The notes under the pieces: model-generated
Told to the model about the DNA's origin: nothing
The model's input: only the letters and a program-made list of their open reading frames with translations
The model's database searches: none
Shown: one piece after another, positions 40,869-56,000 of the stretch
How the letters are laid out: every line of letters begins with the position of its first letter
Numbering within the stretch: the first letter of the stretch is position 1
Position numbers and translations under genes: made by a program
Assembly: GCF_009389715.1 (NCBI RefSeq)
Contig: NC_052400.1
Span: forward strand, 18,569,674-18,633,673
From: Phoenix dactylifera
Lineage: Eukaryota > Streptophyta > Magnoliopsida > Arecales > Arecaceae
Reading direction: 5' to 3'
DNA length: 64,000 nt

Positions 40869-43800
40869 TGTGGGGGCGCTTGAGAGGCAAATGCAGAGCC
40901 CTACCTCCATTTATTACAGGAAAGGCAGGTTTTGAACCCAGGATGCTGGTGACGACTTCAGCAACTTCATCAACAATCCCATCGGCACCTTTACAAAGAA
41001 AAAAAACACTTACCTCCAGGCACTAGTCTATAGAAGAGATAGAGGGGATAGGAGTGCTATAAAAGAATCTGAACTCAAGTTTTATTCTTTATCTGCATGG
41101 CAAGTACCCTGGGCCTGGGAGTTTGCCTTCCCCCAGTGGATCACACACCTCCCCCAACCTCTTCTATCTTTCCGTAGATATGAATTTATGTCAGATTTTA
41201 AGCCTTTAAATCATCTATCTTCATGCAAATCCAAAATCAAAAATAAATAGCACGAGAAAAAAAGGCTAAGCCTAGTTCACAGAAGTTGCCACTCAGAGGC
41301 TCTTAAAATGGCATGAAAATAGTTGGGGATAGGCAAAGGAGAGCCTAAAACAGAACTAAATTTTTGCACACCTTCACCCTCTTTGAATCCTTAAATGAAC
41401 TTTTTCATAGGCTGTTGATTAAGGCAATACTCATTAAGTGGGCAAGTGGAAGAAATGACCACTTAGAGAATGCACCGCCACAACAACAACAAACAGCAAC
41501 AAATGTAATTCATCACATGAACTTCTTTGGACTCAATACATTACTAAATTCCATGTCCTTGTGCAGGCACAACTTATTTCCCATCATTCTAATCATTATA
41601 GCAAAATTATTCTTATAATATTATGTATATGCTTGTCTAGCTAGTTGGCAAAACAACAAAACACACATGACCTAAATATCATCACTTCTGCTTTACTGCT
41701 AACTACATAATAACACAATTTGTTTCCCACCATTCTTCTCATTACAAAAGCAAGCAATATCCCAACTAAATGGCATCAGCAATATGTTCATAGTATATTC
41801 AACAGCCAAACCCTTGCACAGAGACAAATCCGTAGGCAAACACCCATGTGTGCATGTACATGCATGCGTGCATGCAAATGTGTATTATATTGCTTTCTCT
41901 ATAAGGCTTAGAGTTCCATTTTTTCACATTCAACGGTTGCCATTGTCCACTCTCAGACTAAAAAGTAACTTCCAATTTATGCAGGAAACAGAAATTTTCA
42001 CATATATTCATGAATAATAATTTCTCCAAAGCAGGAACCAATTTTGTTATTTGCAACAACCGCATAACTTCTCTCTCAATTCTTTAGCATTTGCTTCCCG
42101 AAAACTGAAAAGAACCGTGTTTAGATCATCTCCTAGCTCTTTGCATTAATACTTAATGATATAGCCCTGATAATCAGCATTCCTATATACTTGTAACTGT
42201 GCTTGCAATTGCTCTGATTCGTCTGTTAGATTCCGATATACAGAATTTTCTGCAAGGATAATTTCTTACAAGCCATTACGTGACCTTGATCCCCCAAAAA
42301 TAATCTGATTTCAAGATCTTAATACGCAGTGCAAATTAACCACGCCCACCAAGTTGTTTGCCAAATCTTGTCCATCAATAACCACTGCTATCCTAAAGCA
42401 AATTCTCACCCTTTCACAAGCATGGACATTCATGTGTTCCTACTCTACTAGTATAAGTCCTCATTCAACAACTGTTGAATGAATTAATTTAATTTCTAGT
42501 ATTCACCAAAACATCAAAATCTCTGTTGAAATCGATATAATCCGCTTCATGGCTTACATGTTGAATGTTATACCTCTTATGCCCTTCTTTGCCTAACCAT
42601 ACATTTTATAAGTTACAAGTTACAACTAATGAATTATTATATAATTCTCATATTTTCATTAGTTGCCGCATGACCTTTCCGCTTAGAGTTGATCAGAAAT
42701 TACCATTTTTGGAGGTTGTAACTCCTAAATACTGAAAAATTCTGCCATCATATAACTTATATCCTCCAGTTTCCCATTAAAGTGGCTTCTGTGCTAATGT
42801 CAAGTTCAGTTGATTTGAGTTTATACTTAACAATTTTATTAATCTTTAAGAAAACCAAAATTGCTAACCCAATAATGAAAAACCCTACGATCCCCATGCT
42901 AAAATGATCACAATCAACATAGCTGAAAATCACATGTTTCCGATGGTTAGAAGCCACAGCATCCCTCACAAACCTTGACCCAAATCAACTTTGCCAAAAA
43001 CTCCTTTAAGAGGGTTCCAAAAGCTAAACAATCTTTCAAGAGGGCAAAAACAAAAATAACCATTTGTAAAAACAAGATTAGGGGAACATACACAATACAT
43101 TATTACACAAAGAATGTAATGATGCAAATTATTCAATAAGATCACACAATTAAGATCCTGTTCATTAATTTCCGGAACCTGTAATGTTTTTTTCCAAAGT
43201 TCCACCCACTGTCATTCATATGAGATTGGACAATAGATATTATATTCCTTAAGTTTGAACCTCCAATAATATCATGCAATCCATGCCCCAAAATAAAAAG
43301 GAAACCCCGTTTCACCAAATTTAACATCCCAAGTAACAGAAAAAATTCTTCCAACACCCAAAATCCTATCAAGGTGGCCTTATATCCCATATCTGACCAA
43401 CTCTGACCAAGATCAAAGAGTACAAGATTAAAGAATAAACATAATGCTTTTCATAACTCTCAAGCTTGATTTATTTCACTTAAAATACACATAATGCAGA
43501 AAACTTGACTAATGCCTCAAATGACAACTTGGATATAAATCATATAATATCCACCTAAGTGCATATCTTAAAAAAATATAAATTTGCAAAAATTATGTTT
43601 TGCATCAGCCAGCCAAATTTACTTTAACTAAAAATAAGGTATTGCATACGAATGTTCCCACAAATATCTAGAATAATGAAAAGAGATTGTTGTCACATAC
43701 GTTAATTTTCTCCTACAAGGAGAATGAAAATCTGATCCCGCATCTCTATTTAATCCAACCATCACAGAAACTAAAAATCGTTTAAGAATTAATAGTTTTG

Positions 43801-44491
43801 AGAGACTCGAGAATTCTGAGAAGACTATGCATGAGTACCCCACATGAATTTACGTGCTAGTCGGCATGATATACACAATATGTACCATATCAATGCCTCA
43901 CTGGCACAAGGCGCTATCAGTCTAGTATGATACCAGCTTCATGATGACACTTGCTGTCTTGCTGGTGCATGCCAAGCATTGGCATGACACATGCTGTGTC
44001 AAGTACAAGCCCACACAATGATGGCACATGCACTACATAACTACAGTGTAGTGCGAGGAAATATTGGTTGTTGATTATCAAATTAATGTATAGGCTAGAA
44101 TTATAATCTAAAGCATCAGTAAATGGTAAAATCTAATCCATAAAATTATTTCCTCTTCAAGAGCTTGAATTTCAACACTTCTAATCATTATGATCAACAA
44201 TAGAACCTGATTTATCAGGTTTCTCTTCTCAAAAACTATTCGAGCATTAAAAACTAGCTTGAAAGTAAATAATTGGAATAGAAGAGATAGAAATGACAGA
44301 TACACAGACAGATCAATTTCAATTACTAACAGCAACTCATGGACATAAAGCTTGTTCACTCCTGTACACCACTACTCATAAATGCATGGGAGCATATATA
44401 ACAGAAACTTATGTACTGTACCAACAGCAGATGCACACAAGTGCATGCACATGCCCCCCACCCCCCACTCAAAAAAAATGCACGCGCACAC

Positions 44492-44526
<35 letters not shown>

Positions 44527-45491
44527 AGAACAGAACCTGTCATCTTACCAACTGCTAAAGCATAGCTCCTCAACTCTGTAATAACCTGCTTTTCAACCTA
44601 AACAACAGACCTAGATGCATTCCCCATCCACCAGATTAAAGAAGCCCTTAACTTCTTAAATGACAACAATGCTTTAAACAGTAATCCTTATTACTTGCTA
44701 TACATCCATTTGTAAATTCAGTAAATGAGTTATATTTTTTACATGTCCTATTTCTCATCTACCTTTGATATGATACTAAAAAAATTTCATATCAAAACCA
44801 TCAAGTAATGATAAAACAGGCAAGGCCATCAAAACATTTTCTTCCAGTTTTGGATCATAAATAAAAATCAAGATAAACCTTGATGCTAGAATCAATATTC
44901 TTACAAATATTCAAGGTTAAGGATATAGTAGCTCAATTAAGTGTGGACCTAAGTATTTAATACAGTCTAAAGTAGATTTGAATAAGAAATTCATGGCTTA
45001 TGTCTATAACCTAATTCACAGATTAGACCTACATCCTCAAGCAGGTTAGGCAGTACCATCTTGCATATTCACTAAGATGGGTGTGTGTAAATGCAGGAAA
45101 GAATTCTATGACTCAAAAGAAACCCTACTTAAGAATTACAGTATTTACTGGACATAACTTATTTTGAAATGGTTATATATAGAAAAATATTACAAAATGA
45201 TAAAAAAAGTGTCCAGAAATCATCTGAAAAGATTAACAATCAAATCATCCATAGACCACATATGAAGACACGGCCTCTTAAAGTTAAAGGCAAAAAAAGA
45301 CAGATAAGATGGTTGAAATTACAAGTGACGTTTTGATATAGTATGGATCTCTGGAACAAAAAAAAAAAAAACAAAGGATTCTCAAACATTAGTAGATTAG
45401 AACAATTGGTTCATTCTTTATATTGACTCAAGATATCAATTCTAGCATCTTTGCAACTCTAGACATGATATCTCAACCTTTTGTCTAAACT
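40869..45491. other. Long gene-free stretch
   Basis: About 4.6 kb of AT-rich DNA in which I recognise no exon on either strand. A (GA)n run of about 14 units lies at 44494-44523. Short direct CATG-rich phrases lie at 41850-41880. Confidence 0.4.
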
Positions 45492-46050
45492 GTGTACAAA
45501 AACTCCTGTGACAAGGGAGACCTCTCTTCGCATACCGACCCTCCAGTTAGTTCCACTTCTGGGGCGAAGCTGAGCACTCAGGGCATAAGGGCGGGCTTTT
45601 CGGTTCTTATTAACGTGCTTTTCCAGCCCCTATCTTCCCACCTCCGGTCACATGAGCTTTCGAGAGCCCGGTCCGGATCTCTTTCTTTTATTTTATATGT
45701 ATGTCTCATGTCTTTCAGCTCAGCGGGATCTAGAGAAAGACAGACCGACCTACCTACCTGTTTTCAGTGGCAAGATCAATCAAACAAAATAGGCTCAAGA
45801 GAAGAACCTGTTTTCTTCTTCTTCTTCAACTATATCCCATCGTATACATCGCCCTATATGAAAATATGAATGTACCCCTATCTATTCAACTCTTAGGTGG
45901 GCCTGCACGCACCTTTTTAGGTTATCCGGAAGGAATGGAATGACTAATGTGATGTGAAACCTCCACAAAGAGAAAAAGCGAACACAGAAAAAGGTGAGGG
46001 GATTTGCTTTCCCCTCCCCTTTGACCCCTCCGCTTAAAGGAACCCTCCCT
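45492..46050. other. Probable mitochondrial DNA insert (NUMT)
   Basis: Base composition changes sharply: about 45% G+C here against AT-rich flanks, with the non-coding style of plant mitochondrial DNA (GCGGGCTTTTCGGTTCTTAT, GAGCCCGGTCCGGATCTC, GTTATCCGGAAGGAATGG). No mitochondrial gene could be named, so the origin is an impression. The left border near 45490 and the right near 46050 are where composition returns to the local norm. Confidence 0.45.
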
Positions 46051-46371
46051 ATAAACATGTTTTATAGTACACTTATTTCGTCTATTTGATTATCTTGATT
46101 GATATTGTTTCTAAGACCACCCAAAACATAGCTCTTGTGAGAGTTTAGCACAAATATAGCACCAGAAAGGTGAAAGTCTTTTTTTTTTGGAAAAAAAGAG
46201 GGGAGTGGGGGGTGGGCGATCTCATACCAAGGAATTATATGAGTCGATTACCTAATGTGCCCACTCATTATGCTCCAACTCCTCTTGACTTCCACTAGGT
46301 GTAAGCATCACGGATAAAAATGGTGGTGCCTATTGTCTAAATTGCTTTAAAAATCAGCCATCAGCCGTTAG

Positions 46372-46387
46372 GGCTGCTATAGCAGCC
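46372..46387. repeat. Perfect 16-bp palindrome in a GCTATAGC-rich patch
   Basis: GGCTGCTATAGCAGCC is its own reverse complement. Related pieces (CAGCTATAGCTGCC, CCATAGCAGC twice) lie within 160 bp. Such patches occur in decayed plant transposons; no target duplication was found. Confidence 0.7.
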
Positions 46388-49049
46388 ATTATAACAGTTT
46401 CGGTACAAAACTGGTATGCTAAGTTCCATAGCAGCGTTATATGGCGATTGGGTATATAAATGCCTGATATATCGGGCGAAAATCAGCTATAGCTGCCACT
46501 GTACTACAGGCTCAAAGCGGGTGATCTATTCCATAGCAGCAGGACTGATTTCCAATTGAACCAGTCCAACAATCAGCCAATCTAACTGGTTGTTTAAAGC
46601 ACGAGCTGGTTTAGTTATTTCATACCCTAACCAAATGGAGACTTTTATCTGTTCCTGATGATGCTTTGTTCGGGGAATTATGTTATATAATTGTGCACAT
46701 TTTCTACCATTGTTGATGTTATGTGATTGTGGACATTTTTATTTTATGGTTGATATTACGTGTTGGACATTTTATCCAATAAGTAATGTTATTATATTTG
46801 AAGGATGATGACATATCATTATATGGTACACCTTTACATTATATGGATGTTAACATGATATTCTGTTGGATGAATGATGTTTTATAGCTTTGACCTTGAT
46901 TTCTTTTCATTAGTTTTTGCATGAATTTGATGTAAAAATATTGATTTTTAATACTTAAAAAAAAATATTGATATGTTCCAGCTGTTCCCTTTGGGTACAT
47001 ATTACTGCTACAGCTTCCACTATCTGCTATCTACCACATGCCCGTTAGCTGCTTTTTAAAAAATTAATCATCTTCAAGCTATTTGTCCATCTTCCTTGCC
47101 CATCAGCATTGTCATTGTATTACTTGTTGGTGTCAAGAGTAATGCCACACAACTCATGCATGCAATAAGCTGCAAGCCTGCAAACGTGCATCTACATTTC
47201 TAATATAATCACGTAGAAACACCATGAAAGGGTTTTAGAACCCAAATCAGATCAATATTCCAAACATTCTAATTATCTCTCTGGAATAAATAACAACAGA
47301 AAAAAAAAGAAAGAAAAGCTGTCACTGAAATTGAAACTAACATTGTTGTTGTTCAACAGGGGCCATGTTCAAAGGCAGCCATAAACAAATCCTCCAGAAA
47401 AAATAAAAATAAAAAGTACAAGCATGCAAGGCACAAGAACATTATGAACTTCTATGTACTTGCAAGTTGTAACAGGGTAATCCAGAAATTTTTAGGTTAT
47501 ATGGTTATTCAGGTGGGTTTAGAATTCCAACACCAACAAAAAGCATAGTCACAACTTTAAAGTCTAGATTTAACTTGTGCCAAAAACACTTGAAAATTCC
47601 AAAAAATGAAGTTAACAGTGGGGACTCCACAAATGAGAAAACTTGCAATCATACTGTACACTCGCATCATGATAAATATATAGATAAACCAGAAATGTCA
47701 ATATGATTACACTGAAATAATTAACAAGTAATTTACAAATAACCTGCATCGCATAACCAGAAAATGTTCAAAATCTGAGAAGGCATTTTTTTTAGTTACG
47801 ATAGAATTAGCAAGGAAAGGAATGTGATAAGACAGAGAACAATAAAAATATATCACGCAATCAATAGTCAATGAGAACACTTGCATCACGGAGGATTTTA
47901 TGAGCAAATAAAAGGAGCACTACATAAACTAACCTTAGTAGGAAATACTTGTCCATACTCAATTGGAACTAAAAAAAATTCTGAAAGGAGAAAAAAAATC
48001 AACGAAATGGCATTGTAGCACCAAGGAGGAAAAAAAATCAACAAAATCATCGCAATGAAAACCGGCTACTGATGGATGTTTAAAAACTCACATCCAAGTA
48101 TGTGGTGTGGAACAATTCATCTTTTAAATGTCCAAGGCTTAGAAGCAACGCATGACCAATAATAAAACAAGCAACACAACCAACAAAAAAAAAGTGAATC
48201 ATTTATGTTTATTTTGGCAAACCATAGAGTGACAGATTAACAGCAGTGAGAGAGAGAAGTCACCATATAAGTAAGACATCTTGTATAACAAATTGAGCAC
48301 CATGGAAGACTACTTCTCATGACAAATGGTGCGCCTTACAGTGAAGAAGACACCAGAATGGAACAAGGGGACAAGTTATATTATTGGACAGAAAAGGATG
48401 TGAAAAAAAAAGCTGTGTCAAGACATCTCAGTGGCATGAGAATCCAATAACTTGTTGGCATCAATATAAAGGGACCAACAAGATGACAATCCTCATGCTA
48501 ACATTGGGAACCGCGTCAAGAATTAAGTATTAGCACAGTTCTTTGACAATAAAATTATAATGAGGCAGCATGCGCATCCTTCCTAATTTTCAATGAGCCT
48601 TGGGCACCACCAACTCTACAAAGCAAAATTGTCAAACCTCACCAAAAAAAAATAAAAAATAAAAAGAAATGGTCCTTCAAACAGCCAACTAAATTTGAAA
48701 AATCAAATCACCAAAAGCTACCATTACAATTGAACAATTCACATTCATAATGAGGTGGTTGCAGCCTAGGAATGTAACACATCTTCCGAACGTGAAATCA
48801 TGAGTGACATTCCACTTTGGTCCCACAGAGAGCAATAGACAATGACTTTAGTCCAGCAGAAATCATAGAGAAATATCTCTAATACGATTCAACAATTCAA
48901 CTGCAGATTAGAATATGTCAACAGTAAATATTCTATTCCTTTTTTTCCCTACATGAATTACAAAATCAAGTAGTGAAATCATTGCCAAAACAAGGCTCGC
49001 ACAGCTATACAATTTTCTCTATTAAGTTTGCAGCATCTAGGGCATATCT
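46388..49049. other. Gene-free stretch
   Basis: AT-rich DNA; no exon or ordered repeat recognised. Confidence 0.4.
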
Positions 49050-49165
49050 ATTAGCTCCAACAAGTGATACCCCATCTGCTTACCCACCTCACAGTGGATC
49101 AGAAGATGACTAGATACTTCCTTTAACCTTCCCACACCTAATGCAAGTCTAGAGTCTTAACATGA
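49050..49165 (-). mobile_element. Possible LINE zinc-binding domain scrap
   Basis: On the minus strand CIRCGKVK and, after a frame change, KEVSSHLLIHCEVGKQMGYH resemble the C..C...E...HLL..C block of LINE polyproteins. Only this piece is readable. Confidence 0.4.
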
Positions 49166-52069
49166 TCTTTACATTTTTTCCCAATAATCACAGGTCAAGA
49201 TCTCTTTGATAACTACCAACAGAAACTCTTAGGGAATTCAGATGATCCATGTCAAAGAAAGAAGGTCCCTGAGAATTCTTTTCACTAATGAGGATTGTAA
49301 AGGACCTCAGTTGTTAGAAGTTCAAGGGTTCTGACGGTTGAAAGCATCTACCATTACTAATATGAGGATATCAACTGTCACAGGTTCATTTCCCTCCAAT
49401 GTGACAATCACAGAAGCTCCATCTATTCATTGTTTCAAACCAACTACAAAGCATCCCTTAACCAATATAATATCAAAAGAGTATCTGATGGTCTAAAAGC
49501 AAAAGGAGTACCGGATTTCCCTTACCATCTCCTGCAAATCTATAATCCTTCAACAAAGTGGGACAAATATTTCTTGCAATGCTCGCATCTCCGTCCACAA
49601 CATCCATATAGCAGAAGGGGCCAAAACCATTTCTCGAAATCAAAGCCTCAAGTCCAACCCTTCAAGTATTATTTTGCAACCTACTACAAGCAGGATAAAG
49701 ACAAATGCCAAAAAAAGGGAACAACTACAGAAGGACAATACAATCAAGAAACATCCTTGGGTTTACACTGTTTAAGATCCCACAAGGCTTTAAAAAATTG
49801 ACTAAATAGGAGAAAAATAGCAGGCGACCTTACAATCTGGAAAATCAAATAAATTGCTCACAAACATCCGCATTAGCTTGTGTACTATTAGAAACCTTCA
49901 TGATGATGCAAAATCAATTTCTTCTAAAATGCCGATCAGTTAGGAGAAGTTTCTACAACTCTGGTCTGAAACAGGTTCATTATTAACACCTGAAGTTATA
50001 GCACCTTCAAACCATATTTCCTTGAAATTTCACCAACGTATACCCCATTTCCATGGTAGTGGCCCTAAATAAAGAGAACTACAGTGAGATGGCTAGAAAT
50101 TGTGAATTTAGTAATAGAATGTCTACCTTTAGAAATTGTCTCTCTTCAAGAGACAAGCTGCTTTTCAAGATTTTCCATGGTTAGGCCTCGACCAGAAAGC
50201 TCCCAAATGAAGCACTAAAGGAGAACGTATGTCATCTTCAATATTGCTATTGGTGTCGCCTTAGAATTGATGATTCTATATTTCTACCTACAAATAAGGA
50301 ATGTGATCTTCAATATTATTATTTGCTTCACCTAGTTTTGATGATTTTAGTAACATGTACACCGCCTCACCATGGCTAAGTTCACCTAAAGCCTAACTAC
50401 TGCCTCACAACATCAAACCATAAGACTCTCACTCAAAGGATTGTCCTCTATATTCCAGAAACAGCTGCTGCTCTATCAAAATGATTGCCTTATTTGCTAT
50501 TTCACAATCATCTCCTGCACCCCATCCCCTCTCAAACTAAAGCATCCTTTGAAAGGCATATCTAACCATCGACTAGGCCATGGGAAAGATGAGAGAAAGT
50601 TAGGTATGCCATGAACATCTATATATCCACCCACAAACTCTGCAATCCACAACTGCCATGGATACTTCCTAGGCAGTACATCGCACTTTAAATTAAGATA
50701 ACAATGAATTTATTGCTGATTGTAGTATCCATTGGTACCCTATGTCAACCAAATCACTCTCCTTACATCAACATACACATCTTCCCAAATAAATCCACTA
50801 AAAATAATATGCATTAAGTAGTCATGATTGAAAAATTATATAGACTCCTGTATTATATTGTCATAGATTCTTCGAACCATCCACCACCCCTAATGGCCTC
50901 ATTTGGTATTGCAAATTTCAGCCAAAAAAATAAAAAAATGAAGACAGGAGATACAACAGAAAAGAGATTAAAAATATTTATGATACTAACAACCTTACCC
51001 TCTCCAATTTTTCATCAATAATAATAAGATTGGGCTTTTTGCCAATTTTTCACCAATGGTCAATATCAGAATGAAGCAGGTGAATCCTTTCTATCTATTT
51101 TAAGTCCACAATTAACTATGTACATATGAATATTAAATTGTCAAACCTACTAACAGTCATCTGTTTTGACAATCATATCTATCTAACACCCTAAATCTTC
51201 TAATGGAACCTCAAGCTAGAACAATTACTACATTTCTCTTCCTTACATCACATACACACCCTTGCCTGCACTAACTAAATATTTCAGGTCCTGTCCCCCC
51301 ATCCTGAAAACCTCTAGAGCCACAGGTGTAAATAAGACATTATAACATACAATCCCAAGGTTAAATAGGAGAAGTCTGTATCAGGAAGCCACATGTTCAG
51401 AGAACTATAACATCAAACATCCACGCAAGCTCGTAAATATGCAATGAATACATATTTATTACATTATAATGCAGTAAAATGTTTTTACATGTAATAATTA
51501 TACTTTTATTTTGAGATGGCAAATGATGTATGTAAAACAAATAGCACAACAATGCCTAGTACCTTACACAGAATAATTAACAACACAATATACGTAACAC
51601 AGCTAGAAGTATGTACCTAAAACTAAGTACACTTGATTTCATCTCACTACATTGTTCCAGATATATAAATTGCAGCTTTTGGTAAGAATGGAAACATATC
51701 AAGTTCAATTACTGGAGAAAAATAATTGTATCATATCACAGAACAGAGCCTCAACAAGCACTTCCTCATAAGCGTTCATTATACTTCTAACCTGTTTCAT
51801 AAGCATAAAAACTCACACTTCAATTCTATGCAGCTGGTTTAATTACTTATGACTGATCATATCATGTAACCTGCCTTTCAGATTATATTCTTCGATGCTA
51901 TGTTACAATCCAGGATTCCATCATGCAAATCACCATAGATCACAATTGTCGCCTACTTATTCATTTGTTAATTAACATTTCACAGAAACAAAAAGAAGCA
52001 GTTAACTATGATAAAGTAGGAGCGCTGCTCTTACTGTTGCGTGTCAGGTATCAATAACATCATATAATT
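49166..52069. other. Gene-free stretch
   Basis: AT-rich DNA; an open frame of 123 codons at 49430-49801 (plus) matches nothing I know and may be antisense to retroelement sequence. No other feature. Confidence 0.35.
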
Positions 52070-52210
52070 TTCTTGCTGGAATTACTAACTCATCCAGCTG
52101 TCTTGATCCCCAAATGGTTTTGACATAGCCATCAACTTTTTGTAAAACCTCACAATCCCAAATAAGATGAAGAACATGTCTAATCATGTCTCTTACAGAT
52201 CAAGGTTCAA
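52070..52210 (-). mobile_element. Possible LINE zinc-binding domain scrap
   Basis: Minus strand reads RDMIRHVLHLIWDCEVLQKV and DGYVKTIWGSRQLDEL, similar in layout to the HL..C....W part of LINE zinc-binding domains. It is not in the right order relative to the RNase H scrap at 52845-53075 to be one element. Confidence 0.4.
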
Positions 52211-52844
52211 GATATTATGAACAGAAAACTTGACAAACAAAATAACAAAGCCACAAATCAGTTAGCTTCAAGCTATTGACTATTTTCCCACATAATAGCA
52301 TCCACCACCTTGATCCTACATGTCGCTCCAAACAGGTCCATAGAGCAAGAAGGTTGAGACTGGAAGCACAATAGGGGGAAAAAAGTTAACCTAGTGGCGT
52401 CACAAGCAACCACCCAAGCACCTAAATGGTCCACTACAGCACTTAGGTATGGCATGCTGCCTAAGCATTGCTGGCTAATCCATAGATTGAACAGTCCACC
52501 AAAGGTTAATTCAAGACACATTAATCCACTTAAAATTAATTTAACTTTTATATAATATACCTGCATAACTTCTACATAATTAAGCCATAACTATACAGTT
52601 GACTACAGTCAACATATATACATAAACGTACGAACGTATATGTATCTTTTTTATTTCATATTCTAGCTCTTCATCATTCCAGTTTCTTTCTTTGTTTTCC
52701 CCAGTTTTTTCTTTTTAAGCAACTGAGACAGATGTCTGAAACAAACATGCAACAATTAAACAACTCTAGCATGCCTCACTAAGCAAATTGCACCAATTCA
52801 TTATGGAAATTCTGACTCCTATAGCACTCCGTTTCCTTGATCCT

Positions 52845-53075
52845 GGCCAAATTTGCTAGCCAGTCTGCAGCATCATTTGCCTCTTTATACATCATCCACA
52901 CATCATCACATTCCACTCAGTATAGGATTGTACTTCTCTGGCCTATGGAACTGTCCTATGTGTAACCCAACACAGCTTTGGAATCTGATTCCATCCAAAT
53001 TATCCTAGAGCTTTCACCTATGGTCCATGCAAGGCCCTTTCTCAATGCACAAATCTCCAATGTCTAGACTCTAGA
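52845..53075 (-). mobile_element. LINE RNase H domain relic
   Basis: In one minus-strand frame: TLEICALRKGLAWTIGESS (active Glu region), RIIWMESDSKAVLGYT (Asp), a TAG and a TGA, then YKEANDAADWLANLARI (last Asp). These are ordered RNase H motifs of plant non-LTR elements. Two stops and no flanking polymerase mark it as dead. Confidence 0.78.
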
Positions 53076-56000
53076 CATCCAAAGTCCAAGATGATTTAGC
53101 AGCACCGAATACAAGTCTCCCCCTTCATCCTCACATATAAAACCCATTGCTGCTAATTATCCACTTAACATTACAATGCATCTGACGATGTTTATAACAC
53201 CATTTGGTGGAGCCTCCCACTTGAACCATATTTTTCAGTTTTAACATTGTTAATTTTTTCTTAATCCTCATCTTATTCTCTAAAGACTTCCCATTTTTCG
53301 TCCCATAGAAGCTTTTCTTTGACTTCCTTTTCTCTTTCCTCCAATTTTCTTCTCCTCCTTCCATTCCCCCTATTGTTTATTTTGTTTTTGACTATTTGTC
53401 CTCTTTTTATCGACATTTTGTGCTCAAAATCATATTACCCCACTTTGCTAACACTGTTTCGTAGATCACAAGGCATGAAGCATAAGAAATCTATTAAGTA
53501 TATAAATTCTAGACTGAGAATTCCTCTGATATGAGTGGTTATATTGGCATGTCCAGTTTCATTCCACAATCATGATATATAATACTAGAAATGGGAAGTA
53601 TGCCACATGATATTTTATTTACTCTTCCAAGATCATCAACATTTATTCCTTCTATAAACTTCCTAGTATATCACTCATATAATCGAAGTATTATATGTTC
53701 CGTAATAATGTACTAACAGAAGATACTTTAATTGTATGCATTGTGTGAATATTATTTCTATATTTAGGTAACATAAATTTTTTAGTTTAATGATCAAAAT
53801 ACTCTTAAGCAAGTACATATGCACACAAACAAACACATTCATTTAATTAAGAGAGAAAAAGGCCACCTGAGTTACTTGGCAGTTCGCTTGGGTGCCGAAG
53901 CACTAGAGGCTGCCTAGACATCTACAGGTCACCTACACCTTAGCAACTGCTTGAGGCCTGACCGCACTGACAACTTGGATAAAGCATGAACCTACAAGTT
54001 CGAAGGATAAAGGAGTATTGTAATCAAAAAAATGGGGAAATATAGTTTACAAGGGTTAAAAGGCATCTTCCTAGCCCCTCCCTTCCTCTCTGTTTCTAAT
54101 TTTGTATTAGTAAATCAAGTCGGCAAGAATAAAGCAGCAGCCTCTAGCATAGAGGCCATGACAATTTTTCTCGCCAACTGCTGATTAATATCACACTCAA
54201 AGCCAACAACTTAGGAAGCTTCTTATCCCTAAAGTAATAATTCTTCTTAAAGAAGCAGAAAAATGCATCTAAACAAGGACAATTATTATTGAGGAAAAAT
54301 AACCTACCTTGTGAATATTAGCAAATCATAACAGGGAATTGCTGCTGCAAGAAATGGCTGGGCTTTTGTAGTTTGTGACGTTTGGACCTGTGAACCTAAG
54401 AAAAGCACCATGCCTACCCATATACTCCCTAGGAACATAAATTCGTTATTCCAACTTAAAGCATGGAATAAACATTAGTATTACAAAGGGTTTCCCACTA
54501 AAGCGAAGACCTATAAAAATCATTCAAAATAGCATTCAATGTTCCGGTGAAACATGCTCCAACCAATACACATAGTAACACAATAATCAAAACTGCACGT
54601 GCTTTCTAAGAGCGTCCTTACTAAAACTATCCGCTTCCTGCGCACGCACTCGCAAAGGCTCCCAGCTGCCAATTCTGGCAACTAAGCACTCAACTTAGTT
54701 TCTTTCCACCTGCAAAGACCCTAATCAAGGATCTTGAGATAACCTAGAAACCATCAATGCATGCATAGTCATCACATTCGCATATCTCCACTAAGGTTAT
54801 TCCACATGGCACGTTGACATTCATCACCGAAGTTCCCAATCACACAGCCCATACCAGACAGATTTAGATTGTCAACATAAGAGAGGTAACAATATCCAAG
54901 GTGATCAGTAATCTACAATTGATGAATGAGCGAAGTGTTACCTACATCTTGTCTTTGAAGGCCCAATTAGTGTCAACATAATACAGTGTATTTTACCTTC
55001 AAAAAGCCATAAATGATGCTCCATTATCGATAAGCATGCTGTTTTTATTCTATATGATTTCTCATAGATTTTTGTTGAATATGGAGTCTATTCAGGAACC
55101 ATACTGTGTTTATAAGTTTAAAAAACAATTCCACAACACCCAACTAAACACCCTAAATCATTCTGCAATTTACAGGTTTGGCAGCATGCTTCTTAAAGAA
55201 GTTCCTCCAACTTACTAATTTGTCCTATCAGTCACAATAACTTGCATAAATCAATCAGGTATTCATAATGCTCAAACAAGGATGTGAGGTCACTTATCTA
55301 AATACATAATCCAACATAGAAAATATAACTCTTCCAATTATCTTGCCATGTAATATCTATGAGAAAAGGAGATTGCACCTACAGAAAACTGGATTGCATC
55401 AATTCACACAAACCATTAAACATGGGAGGAAACTAATCCAAAAAAATTATAGGTTTGTGAAACTGAAAACCGCCCATAGATCGCACGCTCCCTTTGAATC
55501 AGTTGCTTCATTTCACGATCTGAGTACTAGTAAACCTAGCAGCTGGAGTATAAAATAAAATGCTTGAATCATTTTAAAACTTCACTCCACTCCCAGTCCA
55601 ACTCTTAACCAGCTAACCCCAATTTTATAAACTTCCACACACCAGTGTCAAACTTTTCCTATTGCAAATTGTCATCTCATTCTCCTAACAGCAGCCCTGG
55701 TTAGTAACACTTTTTTTCCTTTTTTAATGAACCCTTGTGTCATGTTTTTAAGGGACACCCATCTATTGCTAGTTAAAACATCAAATTACCTCAACAGCAA
55801 CACCAATAAAAATTTTATCTAATTTAAAATTAAAACTTAAATCAGAGTTGCTACTTCCTAGGTGCTCCTACGTCTTGAATCTTTGGCATGTACCGTTTTT
55901 CCTCCTACAGCCACATATGCTCCATATGAACTTCTAAGACAGACTGCTTAATTACAAATAACTCTTTTGATATTTACTTGATGGAGTAAATGTCAATACC

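Noticed and set aside
49430-49801. A 123-codon plus-strand frame
   Set aside because: No domain or signal could be recognised, and a possible LINE scrap on the other strand lies next to it.
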